From Planococcus sp. MER TA 32b (GTDB taxonomy: Bacteria; Bacillota; Bacilli; Bacillales_A; Planococcaceae), in NCBI GenBank assembly GCA_023715185.1, contig JAMCAN010000001.1, forward strand, positions 1,426,001 to 1,490,000: a DNA stretch of 64,000 bases, written 5' to 3'. The first letter of the stretch is position 1, and the number at the start of each line of letters is the position of its first letter. Shown here piece after piece: positions 8,250-17,039 of the stretch. The notes below the pieces were generated by a model. The model saw only the letters and a program-made list of their open reading frames with translations, was not told the DNA's origin and ran no database searches. A program made the position numbers and the translations under genes.

Positions 8250-9992
8250 GTGTTTTTGGCTGATCAGCGATTTGTTGAAATGGAAGAACTTACGATTTCA
8301 GGATTTCCAATCGAGTTATCCGAAAAAGTGTTTCAGAAGGTTGCAGAAGGAATCATGATAACCGATCTTTCCAAAAGAATTCTGCATGTCAATCCGGCTT
8401 TTGAAATTGTTACAGGATTCCAGCGGGATGAAGTAATCGGCCATACGCCGAAAATTTTGCAGTCGGGCATCCATAAAGGTGATTTCTACCAAAGTATGTG
8501 GACGGAAGTGCAAACTACGGGAGAATGGCAAGGTGAAATATGGAATAGGCGTAAAAATGGTGAAATATATCCTGAATGGCTTAATATCATGGCCATTCGC
8601 GATAATGCCGGGGAAATTCGGAATTACTGCGGCATCTTCACGGATTTGACCGACCGGAAATCTGCTGAAAAAGAGCTGAAGGAAATGGCGCTGACCGATT
8701 CTCTTACAGGAGTTTCGAACCGCTATGACTTTGCCGAACGGATGCAGCAGCTGCTGAAGACTTCCGAAAAGTATACAATTACGCACTCCCTGCTATTCCT
8801 GGACCTCGACCGCTTCAAACAAATCAATGATTCCCTCGGCCATGATATTGGAGACCGATTGTTGGTCGAAGTTTCACAGCGCATCCGTGAATTGATAAAA
8901 AACAAAGACATCATTGCCAGATATGGAGGCGACGAGTTCGTTATCGCCTTATCGGCCATTAAACATCCGAGGGAAGCCGCCCATTTAGCCGAAAGCATTA
9001 TTGATGCACTGGGACGGCCATTCCTTTTGAATGAAGAAGAGATTTATATTTCGACAAGCATAGGGATTTCACTTTATCCCAATGATGGGCAGACAGCAGA
9101 TGAATTATTGCGGAAAGCAGATAAAGCGATGTATTTTTCGAAAGAAAATGGCAGGAACCAATTCTGTTTTTTCCATGATGAATTAAAACCGTCCTCCAAA
9201 AGGCATGTTGTTCTCGAAAGTGAATTGCGAAAAGCGATAGAGTTGAAAACGGTTAAAATGGTCTACCAGCCGAAAATTGACATAGTCAATAATCGTATAA
9301 TCGGTTATGAGGCTCTAGTCAGGTGGGAAAGCGAAAAACTGGGTCAGGTATCGCCGGCCGAATTTATTCCGCATGCGGAGTCTTCCGGATTAATCGCACC
9401 ATTAAGTGAGCTTATCTTCGAAAAAGTCTGTGAAGATTTTATACAATTCAATATGGAGCGCGGCAACAAAGCTCCGATTTCCATAAATATATCAGGGATG
9501 CATTTCCAGCAAAGCCAGTTTGTTTCGACATTAAAATCCGTGTTTGAAAGGATGAATTGCCAGCCTTCTTTTTTTGAACTTGAATTGACGGAACATACAA
9601 TTATGGCGAACGGAACAGAAACAGCCGATAAATTGAATGAACTTAAAAATCTCGGGTTTAAAATTTCAGTTGATGATTTTGGCACTGGCTATTCATCCTT
9701 AAGCTACCTTCATCGTTTTCCGATTGATTATTTGAAAATTGATCGGAGTTTTATAAGCAATATCAATGGCATAAAAGAAAATGAATTGATCGTCAATGCA
9801 ATCATCAATATGGCTGCCAGCCTTCAGATGGATGTCATTGCAGAAGGTGCTGAAACGACTGAGCAGGTGGAATTGCTTCGCAGACTCGGCTGTGGTATTG
9901 TTCAAGGATATTATTTCAGCAAGCCGATGCCTGCAGAAAGCGTCAGTTATTTTGTGGAAGAATGGAATATCAGTCAACAGGAAAGGGTGTAA
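8250..9992 (+). CDS. PAS-GGDEF-EAL c-di-GMP turnover protein
   Basis: Soluble c-di-GMP enzyme of 580 residues with no membrane segment. A PAS domain (about 17-135, ending GIFTDLTDRK) is followed by a GGDEF domain with intact YGGDEF (226-230) and the LDLDRFKQINDSLGH substrate loop. An EAL domain follows with intact EAL (354-356), the DDFGTGYSSLSYL loop and a C-terminal EGAET motif. Both diguanylate cyclase and phosphodiesterase sites look complete, so it could be bifunctional with PAS choosing the direction. Start GTG 8250 has SD AGAGGAT; ATG 8280 is an alternative. It lies directly after rnpB and 2 bp before ypsC. Confidence 0.9.
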   Translation: MFLADQRFVEMEELTISGFPIELSEKVFQKVAEGIMITDLSKRILHVNPAFEIVTGFQRDEVIGHTPKILQSGIHKGDFYQSMWTEVQTTGEWQGEIWNRRKNGEIYPEWLNIMAIRDNAGEIRNYCGIFTDLTDRKSAEKELKEMALTDSLTGVSNRYDFAERMQQLLKTSEKYTITHSLLFLDLDRFKQINDSLGHDIGDRLLVEVSQRIRELIKNKDIIARYGGDEFVIALSAIKHPREAAHLAESIIDALGRPFLLNEEEIYISTSIGISLYPNDGQTADELLRKADKAMYFSKENGRNQFCFFHDELKPSSKRHVVLESELRKAIELKTVKMVYQPKIDIVNNRIIGYEALVRWESEKLGQVSPAEFIPHAESSGLIAPLSELIFEKVCEDFIQFNMERGNKAPISINISGMHFQQSQFVSTLKSVFERMNCQPSFFELELTEHTIMANGTETADKLNELKNLGFKISVDDFGTGYSSLSYLHRFPIDYLKIDRSFISNINGIKENELIVNAIINMAASLQMDVIAEGAETTEQVELLRRLGCGIVQGYYFSKPMPAESVSYFVEEWNISQQERV

Positions 9993-9994
9993 GT

Positions 9995-11128
9995 ATGGCT
10001 ACATATAAATTGTTAGCGACTGCCGCAATGGGCCTCGAGTCCATTGTCGCCAGTGAAGTGAAAGACATGGGTTACGACACCCAAACCGAAAACGGTAAAG
10101 TTTTCTTTGAGGGAGACGAGCGGGATATCGCCAAAACAAATCTTTGGCTGCGTACAGCAGACCGTGTAAAGATTATTGCCGGTGAATTCAATGCTTATAC
10201 TTTCGATGAACTATTCGAAAAGACGAAGGAAATTGAATGGGAAAAATTCCTGCCGGTGGACGCTGAATTTCCTATACAGGGAAAATCAGTGAAATCGACT
10301 TTGCATTCGGTGCCGAATTGCCAGTCCATCGTCAAGAAAGCGATTGTCGAACGATTGAAAAAAGCTTACCATCGAAACTCTTTCTTGGATGAAACTGGTC
10401 CACGTTTCAAAATAGAAGTTTCCATACTAAAAGATAAAGTTCAATTATCTATAGATACCAGCGGCGCAGGCTTGCATAAACGCGGCTATCGTGTCGACCA
10501 GGGGGAAGCGCCACTGAAGGAAACACTTGCAGCGGCTCTGGTGAAATTATCACGCTGGACACCGGACCGCCCTTTTGTCGATCCATTCTGCGGTTCAGGT
10601 ACAATCGTCATAGAAGCGGCAATGATCGGCCAAAACATTGCACCGGGCTATAACCGGGAATTTGACAGTGAAAAATGGCCATGGATCGGTGAAGATATCT
10701 GGAACGAAGTGCGGGAACAGGCAGAAGAGATGGCGAATTATGATCAGCCGCTGAGTATTCTGGGTACCGACATCGACCACCGGATGGTAAAGATAGCTGA
10801 ACAAAATGCGCTGGAAGCCGGATTTGCCGATATCATCCAGTTCGAACAGCGACAAGTCAAAGATTTTAAAACTACTGAAGAAAATGGTGTTGTAATCGGC
10901 AATCCTCCTTATGGTGAACGAATCGGCGAGATTGAAATTATTGAAGAGATGATCCAGGATATGGGAAGGATATTTTCGAAGCATCCGACTTGGTCTGTTT
11001 ATATCCTTTCTTCAATGGCAAGATTTGAAACGCTCTATGGCCAGCCGGCTACAAAGAAAAGAAAATTGTTCAATGGTTTTATACGCACGGATCTGTTCCA
11101 GTTCTGGGGAGAGCGTCCGAAAAAATAA
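9995..11128 (+). CDS. ypsC: YpsC, THUMP-domain class I RNA methyltransferase (RlmL/RlmK N-terminal-like)
   Basis: Predicted SAM-dependent RNA guanine-N2 methyltransferase of the COG0116 family, 377 residues. An N-terminal ferredoxin-like plus THUMP region (about 1-155) binds RNA. The Rossmann domain carries the SAM motif DPFCGSGTIVIEA and the catalytic NPPYGER motif. Start ATG 9995 is preferred over upstream in-frame ATG 9962 because it has SD AAGGG seven bases upstream and the homologous sequence begins MATYKLLATAAMGLE. It follows the GGDEF-EAL stop by two bases. Substrate (probably 23S rRNA) is inferred from the family. Confidence 0.88.
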   Translation: MATYKLLATAAMGLESIVASEVKDMGYDTQTENGKVFFEGDERDIAKTNLWLRTADRVKIIAGEFNAYTFDELFEKTKEIEWEKFLPVDAEFPIQGKSVKSTLHSVPNCQSIVKKAIVERLKKAYHRNSFLDETGPRFKIEVSILKDKVQLSIDTSGAGLHKRGYRVDQGEAPLKETLAAALVKLSRWTPDRPFVDPFCGSGTIVIEAAMIGQNIAPGYNREFDSEKWPWIGEDIWNEVREQAEEMANYDQPLSILGTDIDHRMVKIAEQNALEAGFADIIQFEQRQVKDFKTTEENGVVIGNPPYGERIGEIEIIEEMIQDMGRIFSKHPTWSVYILSSMARFETLYGQPATKKRKLFNGFIRTDLFQFWGERPKK

Positions 11129-11137
11129 AAATGATGG

Positions 11138-11166
11138 AACGGAAGAGCATCAGCTCTTCCGTTTCT
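11138..11166 (+). terminator. Stem-loop after ypsC, possible terminator
   Basis: Perfect stem AACGGAAGAGC / GCTCTTCCGTT with ATCA loop, followed by only a weak T-rich tail (TCTCTG), so termination may be partial and read into ypvA. Confidence 0.5.
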
Positions 11167-11181
11167 CTGTGAGGAGAGTTT

Positions 11182-13098
11182 ATGAGACAACCTATACCAT
11201 TTCCGTTATCGAAAGATAAAACCTTCTTTGAGTCTTTGAATGATTGGATCGGAGACGTTTTTTACGATGAGCTGCCGGAAAAAGGGTACGATCTTCGCGA
11301 TGAACAGATCTTTATGGCATTTCAAATGGAGAAAACCTTAAAAGAAAAATCGGTAATGTTTGCGGAAGCAGGCGTAGGCACAGGGAAAACGCTTGCCTAT
11401 CTGCTCCCGGCAATCGCCTACGCCAGATATACAGGAAAACCGGCGTTAATTTCCTGCGCCGATGAAACACTGATTGAACAGCTTGTTAAAAAGGGCGGGG
11501 ATATTGACCGTTTGGATGAGCTCTTTAAATTGAACCTGGATGTACGGCTGGCAAAATCACGTGACCAATATCTATGCCTGCAGCGACTCGAAGGTGCAAA
11601 GAAAAGAAGCGGAGCGGATTTTCTGGACGACATTGAATCCCGGCTGCCGGAATTCGTCAATAAGACATTTTCGATGCAGAACACATATCCATACGGGGAA
11701 CGTTCAAGTTTTCCGGAAATCAATGACGAACAATGGCAGCAGGTCAATTACCATCCGATTCAGAACTGTGCGACGTGTGAACTTCGCAATAAATGTGGCC
11801 AGACCATCCACCGCAACCATTACCGTGAAGCGACGGACCTTGTCATTTGTTCCCACGACTTCCTGATGGAACATCTGTGGACAAAAGAAGCCCGCATCCG
11901 CGAAGGGCAGACACCGTTATTGCCTGACTTCTCCCAAATCGTGCTTGATGAAGGCCACCTGCTGGAATTCGCCGCGCAGCGGGCTTTGACATATGAAGTT
12001 CAGGAAAGCACACTCCTTGATGTCACAGAAAGTATACTGGCAGATAATGTCCGTGAAAAGACCTTGAACATGATTGAAGAGACGATCGATCTGCATAACG
12101 AATTTTTCCTCTTGCTCCGGAAAAACATAGTGGCAAGTGATGAAGAACGAAAGGCGATTAGCAGAGATCCGGCGTTGATCAGTTTAGGCAAAGGGCTGGT
12201 CAATCACATTAATCTCTTATTAGAGGAATTTGTTTTTGAAGGTGAATTATTTACAATCCCTGAATATGAATTGCGTCTGGCGGAAGAGTTCTTTGAGAAA
12301 TACATCTTCTCGATGGGTTTATTCACGGAAGAGGGAGACGCAGTGCACTGGCTCGAAATAAAAGATGACATTGAAACACTGGTCATCATGCCTCGTCTGG
12401 TGACAGATATTCTGGACGAAAAACTTTTCGATGGAAAAGTGCCGATCATTTTTTCATCTGCGACATTATCCATTAAAAAAGATTTCAGCTATTTGTCGGA
12501 CAGCCTGGGCATTGATAAATACCAGTCATTTACTGTACCTTCGCCTTTTGACTATGAAGATGTCATGAAAGTGCTGAAACATCCACTGGAACAGCGGGAT
12601 AAATTCCAACGTGCCTATGATTTACTGTCGAGTGGAGAACAGACACTGATTTTATTCAAATCGAAAATGGATATGGAGAATTTCAAGCAATCATTGCCGC
12701 TTGACCACGCTTATAAAATTGAATTCGAAGGTGATCGTGAATTATCTACCGTCGTCAAGGATTTCCAGGATGCCAAATTCCAGGTGCTTTGTTCTTACCA
12801 TCTGTGGGAGGGGCTGGACTTGCCGAAAGAAGCTTTGACAAAAGTCATCATAGTCGATTTGCCATTCCCGCCGCAGGATCCTGTGTTTGAAGCAAAACGG
12901 AAATTCAGCTCCAATCCGCTTGAAGAAATCGATCTTCCATTTATGCAACTCAGAATTCAGCAGGGCATCGGGCGATTGATCCGTACGTCTGAAGACCACG
13001 GCGAAATCCACTTGTTGTTAAATGAAGATGAACTGGCCCTTGAGCACCTTTGGCAAGAGGTGTTGCCGGTCACTGCTCAAAATTTTCTAAAATTGTAA
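11182..13098 (+). CDS. ypvA: YpvA, DinG/XPD-like Fe-S DNA helicase
   Basis: Superfamily 2 5'-3' helicase of the DinG/YoaA/XPD group, 638 residues. It shows Walker A AGVGTGKT (63-70), DEAH-type DEGH (256-259), the SAT motif FSSATLS, and motif VI QQGIGRLIRT. Cysteines 132, 196, 199 and 205 are spaced as in the XPD-type iron-sulfur domain, so a 4Fe-4S cluster is likely. It lacks the N-terminal exonuclease domain of Firmicute DinG. The order ypsC-ypvA-ypwA matches B. subtilis. A role in resolving replication or damage structures is inferred from the family. Confidence 0.87.
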   Translation: MRQPIPFPLSKDKTFFESLNDWIGDVFYDELPEKGYDLRDEQIFMAFQMEKTLKEKSVMFAEAGVGTGKTLAYLLPAIAYARYTGKPALISCADETLIEQLVKKGGDIDRLDELFKLNLDVRLAKSRDQYLCLQRLEGAKKRSGADFLDDIESRLPEFVNKTFSMQNTYPYGERSSFPEINDEQWQQVNYHPIQNCATCELRNKCGQTIHRNHYREATDLVICSHDFLMEHLWTKEARIREGQTPLLPDFSQIVLDEGHLLEFAAQRALTYEVQESTLLDVTESILADNVREKTLNMIEETIDLHNEFFLLLRKNIVASDEERKAISRDPALISLGKGLVNHINLLLEEFVFEGELFTIPEYELRLAEEFFEKYIFSMGLFTEEGDAVHWLEIKDDIETLVIMPRLVTDILDEKLFDGKVPIIFSSATLSIKKDFSYLSDSLGIDKYQSFTVPSPFDYEDVMKVLKHPLEQRDKFQRAYDLLSSGEQTLILFKSKMDMENFKQSLPLDHAYKIEFEGDRELSTVVKDFQDAKFQVLCSYHLWEGLDLPKEALTKVIIVDLPFPPQDPVFEAKRKFSSNPLEEIDLPFMQLRIQQGIGRLIRTSEDHGEIHLLLNEDELALEHLWQEVLPVTAQNFLKL

Positions 13099-13106
13099 TC
13101 CATTCA

Positions 13107-13115
13107 TGATATAAT
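13107..13115 (+). promoter_or_regulatory. Extended -10 promoter of ypwA
   Basis: TGATATAAT is a perfect TGn-TATAAT extended -10, 28 bp before the ypwA ATG. No good -35 is seen at 17 bp, which extended -10 promoters tolerate. Confidence 0.6.
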
Positions 13116-13142
13116 AGACCCATTCGACAAAGGGGGATTTAT

Positions 13143-14645
13143 ATGTCATTGGAAATGCAATTTACGGATCATATGAAAAAATTGAAAGCTTATAATGAAG
13201 CTGTTTCATTGCTTTATTGGGATTTGCGCACTGGCGCACCGAAAAAAGGTGTCGATTTGCGTTCAGAAACAATCGGTGTGATTTCTTCTGATATTTTTAT
13301 TATGTCAACTTCAGATGAATTCGGTGAGCTGATAACTTCACTGGAAGCGAAAAAAGAGGAGCTGGATCCGGTGATGCTTCGTTCTGTTGAAGAAGCGCGG
13401 AAACAGTATGATTTAAGCAAAAAGATTCCTGCGGATGAATACAAGGAATTCGTTATTCTGCAATCCAAAGCCGAATCAGTCTGGGAAACAGCCAAAGACA
13501 CAGACGATTTCTCTTTGTTCCAGCCATATCTGGAAAAACTGGTGGCCACAACGAAGAAAATGATCGGCTATTGGGGAGAAAAGAACGGCAGTGCCTACAA
13601 CACATTGCTGGACCAATATGAACCGGGGATGACCACTGAAATTCTGGACGAAGTATTTGGCGAGTTACGGAATCGCATCATTCCTTTAGTACAAAAGATT
13701 GCTGAATCAACCAATAAGCCGCAGACAGACTTCCTGTATCGCCAATTTCCGAAAGAGGCGCAGGAAACCTTCAGCAATAAAATACTGGACCAGCTGGGCT
13801 ATGACTTTGAAGCTGGCCGCCTCGACGAAACGGTGCATCCATTCATGATCGGCATCAACCGTCAGGATGTGAGGATCACAACAAAGTATGATGAAAAGGA
13901 TTTCCGCACAGCTGTTTTCGGCACCATCCATGAATGCGGGCACGCGCTCTATGAACAGAATATCGGTGAAGAATTGAGCGGGACATTAGTGGAGACCGGC
14001 GCATCCATGGGCATCCACGAATCCCAATCATTGTTTTTCGAGAACTTTGTCGGCCGCAGCGATAAATTCTGGAAAAAGAATTATGAACTTCTGAAAGTAT
14101 TTTCACCTGAGCAATTCGGACAAGTGCCGCAGGAAGAATTTATCCGCGCCATCAATGAATCCAAGCCGTCCCTCATCCGGATCGAAGCGGATGAACTGAC
14201 TTATGCGCTGCATATTATGATTCGCTACGAATTGGAGAAGGGCCTTTTCAATGGGGATTTGGAAGTGAAGGACCTGCCGCAGCTCTGGAATGATAAATAT
14301 GAGGAATACCTTGGAATCCGTCCAACTACTGACGCAGAGGGCGTTTTGCAGGATGTCCACTGGGCTGGCGCGAGCTTCGGCTATTTTCCGTCATATGCGC
14401 TCGGATATATGTACGCGGCGCAGTTCAAGAACGCCATGCTGAAGGATCTGCCGAATTACGATGAACTGCTTGAAACAGGTGATATAGCACCGATCCAGAA
14501 CTGGCTGACTGAAAATGTCCATAAACACGGCTCGATGAAAAAGCCTCTTGAAATTCTGGAAGAAGCGACGGGTGAAGGGCTGAATGCGGAGCATCTGGCG
14601 AAATACCTGGAAGAGAAATATTCAAAAGTCTATCAATTAGTTTAA
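13143..14645 (+). CDS. ypwA: M32 (Taq-type) metallocarboxypeptidase YpwA
   Basis: Zinc/cobalt carboxypeptidase that trims peptides from the C-terminus in the cytoplasm. The 500-residue length is typical of M32. The HEXXH motif is HECGH (His263, Glu264, His267), followed by the family motifs GIHESQS and the C-terminal GYFPSYALGYMYAAQ. Strong SD AAAGGGGG precedes ATG 13143. Own promoter and terminator indicate a single-gene unit. Confidence 0.93.
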   Translation: MSLEMQFTDHMKKLKAYNEAVSLLYWDLRTGAPKKGVDLRSETIGVISSDIFIMSTSDEFGELITSLEAKKEELDPVMLRSVEEARKQYDLSKKIPADEYKEFVILQSKAESVWETAKDTDDFSLFQPYLEKLVATTKKMIGYWGEKNGSAYNTLLDQYEPGMTTEILDEVFGELRNRIIPLVQKIAESTNKPQTDFLYRQFPKEAQETFSNKILDQLGYDFEAGRLDETVHPFMIGINRQDVRITTKYDEKDFRTAVFGTIHECGHALYEQNIGEELSGTLVETGASMGIHESQSLFFENFVGRSDKFWKKNYELLKVFSPEQFGQVPQEEFIRAINESKPSLIRIEADELTYALHIMIRYELEKGLFNGDLEVKDLPQLWNDKYEEYLGIRPTTDAEGVLQDVHWAGASFGYFPSYALGYMYAAQFKNAMLKDLPNYDELLETGDIAPIQNWLTENVHKHGSMKKPLEILEEATGEGLNAEHLAKYLEEKYSKVYQLV

Positions 14646-14656
14646 TATGAATGCTT

Positions 14657-14692
14657 TGGCCGTCCCGGCTAATACCGGGTCGGCTTTTTTTG
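14657..14692 (+). terminator. Intrinsic terminator of ypwA
   Basis: GC-rich stem GCCGTCCCGG / CCGGGTCGGC (one mismatch), loop CTAATA, then T7. Confidence 0.88.
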
Positions 14693-14831
14693 GTTTATGA
14701 CGAAACTGTAAGATTAGCGTTATCTTAAGTAAATGCTGCCTTCTGGAATCCGACCTATACTGAAGACATCCCAGAGTGATCCTGATAATTAACTGTGGAT
14801 GTAAAAAAATAAGATTTGAGGAGAGAAGATC

Positions 14832-15407
14832 ATGAAAAAAATTACATTATGGACAACAGCATTGTGTGCGGGGGCGATAATTTTGTCAGGCTGCAATATA
14901 TTAGACAAAGCAAATGGAATCATTCTTTACGGGGACGAAGAAAAAGTTTTATCTTCATTGAAAGAAGAGCATAAAGGGCAGGTGGAAAAAGATTCACTTT
15001 CTGTGAAACTGATGGATGCTGACGGGAAACGGCTGCTGGTCATGGATGAAACTTCAGCTCAGTATCTGGCCGGCAAGGAATTGCTGAGAGAAGTGGAGGA
15101 CGGGAAAGATACTGAAGCTGTTTCATCACTTCCCGAAATAGCAGAAGGCGAAGCGGTTCTTTTTGCCAAAAAAGCAGACAGCAGTGTAAATTTAGAAAGC
15201 TTGGCAGTTCAGGTGAACTATGAAGGGAATATTATTATTGGCGACGGCCGTGTATATGCAGACTTGTTTTTAGTTGTAGCTGACAAGGAATTTCCGGCGA
15301 TTGATGCTGAAGAGAAAACGATGGGTATTATTCAATACAATAAAGACCCCGATGGCATCGGCGGCTTTGATGTGGAGAAAGAACAGCTGGTAAAAATTGA
15401 GGATTAA
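14832..15407 (+). CDS. Secreted lipoprotein of unknown function
   Basis: 191-residue predicted lipoprotein anchored on the outer membrane face. It has an N-terminal MKK, a hydrophobic segment and the lipobox LSGC (Cys21). The mature part is acidic and contains no family motif I recognise; a predicted beta-rich middle (LAVQVNYEGNIIIGDGRVYADLFLVV) is visible. SD GAGGAG lies eight bases before the ATG. It stands alone between the ypwA terminator and the SDR gene. Confidence 0.75.
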   Translation: MKKITLWTTALCAGAIILSGCNILDKANGIILYGDEEKVLSSLKEEHKGQVEKDSLSVKLMDADGKRLLVMDETSAQYLAGKELLREVEDGKDTEAVSSLPEIAEGEAVLFAKKADSSVNLESLAVQVNYEGNIIIGDGRVYADLFLVVADKEFPAIDAEEKTMGIIQYNKDPDGIGGFDVEKEQLVKIED

Positions 15408-15521
15408 AGAAAGTGATTTATATTATTCCCGTAAAAGAAGCATTTCATCGGCGGACCTAATTGAAACGTAAGGGGACAATTACCCGAATTTTCGATTATA
15501 ATAGGAGCCGGAGGGGATAAT

Positions 15522-16280
15522 ATGTTGAAGTCATTCAGTTTAGAAGGTAAAACAGCAATTGTGACCGGCGCGGGTAAAGGAATCGGCCAGGCTATTGCGA
15601 TGGCAATAGCGGAAGCAGGCGCGAATGTCATGCTTGTTGCAAGGACGGAATCAGATTTGCAGAACGTGAAGGAACTGATCGGCAATGACCGGACGGAATA
15701 TGCGGTGGCGGATATTTCCGATCGCAGCCAGATTCAGCATGTTGTTGAAGAAACGATGGAGCGATTCGGTGCTATAGATGTGCTGGTTAATAATGCGGGC
15801 ATGAACATCCGGTCAAAACTGCTGGATGCAACAGATGAGGAATGGCATAAGATCATGGACACGAACGCGCAAAGCGTTTTCATGTTTTCCCAGGAAGCCG
15901 TGAAAAAAATGCAAAGTGGCGGATCGATCATCAATATCAGTTCAGTCGGCGGGGAACGGGCATTAAAAACAGGTGTCGTGTATGCCGCATCAAAAGCTGC
16001 CATCATACAGATGACCCGTGTCATGGCAATGGAATGGGGCGAGAAGAATATTCGTGTCAATGCCATCGGACCTTGGTATTTCCGTACGCCTTTGACGGAA
16101 AAATTATTGAATGACAAAGAATATCTGGATTCGATTTTGGCTGTGACCCCGATGAAGCGCGTCGGTGAACTTCCGGAAGTTGCCACGCCGGTCGTGTTCC
16201 TGGCATCAGAAGCATCCAGCTATATAACGGGCCAGACGCTGTTTGTAGACGGAGGCATGTCGATACATGGGTTTTCTTAA
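15522..16280 (+). CDS. Short-chain dehydrogenase/reductase (classical SDR)
   Basis: NAD(P)H-dependent oxidoreductase, 252 residues, tetramer-type classical SDR. Visible motifs are the cofactor TGxxxGIG (TGAGKGIG), NNAG, the catalytic Ser of NISSVGG, the YxxxK of YAASK, and a C-terminal FVDGG. The substrate cannot be read from sequence; the family resemblance is to gluconate 5-dehydrogenase or FabG-like enzymes. A TATAAT lies at 15497-15502, only about 20 bp before the ATG, with SD GGAGGGG between. No terminator follows; the repeat patch starts about 90 bp downstream. Confidence 0.88.
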   Translation: MLKSFSLEGKTAIVTGAGKGIGQAIAMAIAEAGANVMLVARTESDLQNVKELIGNDRTEYAVADISDRSQIQHVVEETMERFGAIDVLVNNAGMNIRSKLLDATDEEWHKIMDTNAQSVFMFSQEAVKKMQSGGSIINISSVGGERALKTGVVYAASKAAIIQMTRVMAMEWGEKNIRVNAIGPWYFRTPLTEKLLNDKEYLDSILAVTPMKRVGELPEVATPVVFLASEASSYITGQTLFVDGGMSIHGFS

Positions 16281-16371
16281 GAAAAGCGGAAACGCCCGTT
16301 TTGCCCAAACAAGCTATTGATGATTCTGAAGTAAATAAAAATATCTATAGCTGGCAAGAAATTAAGAAAGA

Positions 16372-16458
<87 letters not shown>

Positions 16459-16460
16459 CC

Positions 16461-16622
16461 GATATTCCGCAAAACAGCTGCGCTTTCCTGGGGGCTTGCA
16501 CTGAGTCAACTCGGTCTCGTTCCACTTCACCCGAGTGGATCTCAGCACTTCGCTCGAAACAGAGTAGGTAAACCAACTCTGTTTCTAATCCCTTGGGAGT
16601 CTTCGCTGTTTTGCTCCATATC
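16461..16622 (+). repeat. Dispersed repeat with inverted termini, copy 1
   Basis: 162-bp non-coding element. It starts GATATTCCGCAAAACAG and ends CTGTTTTGCTCCATATC, which is an imperfect terminal inverted repeat (14 of 17). The interior shares long blocks with copy 2 at 57279-57510, for example GTGGATCTCAGCACTTCGCT and GGGAGTCTTCGCTGTTTTGC. It carries no transposase, so it is MITE-like or an extragenic palindrome family. Confidence 0.88.
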
Positions 16623-16716
16623 TTTAGATCACTTTCTATATAAGATATTCGCATCAATTTGTTTCTAGTATGGAAGTGGATGCTTTATTCCGATACATCA
16701 TTAGAATGAAGTGACA

Positions 16717-16812
16717 GACGGTGACTCCTGCGGGAGCAAGAGCGTGTCCTAAGACCCCGCAAGAGCGAAGCGATGATGAGGCTTAGGCCGCTCCCCGCGG
16801 AAAGCGTCCGTC
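16717..16812 (+). repeat. 96-bp palindromic intergenic repeat
   Basis: Nested inverted repeats: outer GACGG/CCGTC, then GCGGGAGC/GCTCCCCGC, then CCTAAG/CTTAGG. The blocks GACTCCTGCGGG and GCGGAAAGCGTCCGTC resemble, from memory, an abundant intergenic repeat of Bacillaceae and Planococcaceae genomes. No coding content. The gap between this element and the dynA terminator has no recognisable feature. Confidence 0.7.
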
Positions 16813-16950
16813 TAAAACGGAATGCTTATAGAGTTTCCGGTTTCTCGACAGCTTGAATTAGTCAAACGTAACTTAGGCCATCTCATTGCGACGCAGCAGC
16901 GGAGGCGCCCGCTCAGAGTGAAATGACTTACATTAAAAGAAATCCAACAG

Positions 16951-16985
16951 CATCCTCTCCTTAAATGGAGGGGATGTTTTTCGTT
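16951..16985 (+). terminator. Intrinsic terminator upstream of dynA
   Basis: Stem CATCCTCTCC / GGAGGGGATG (one wobble), loop TTAAAT, then TTTTT. It closes transcription coming from the repeat patch before dynA begins. Confidence 0.8.
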
Positions 16986-17039
16986 TAACGCGATAAATGG
17001 TATGATAAAAGGAGTATAAAATGAAGGGGATACCGGAAT

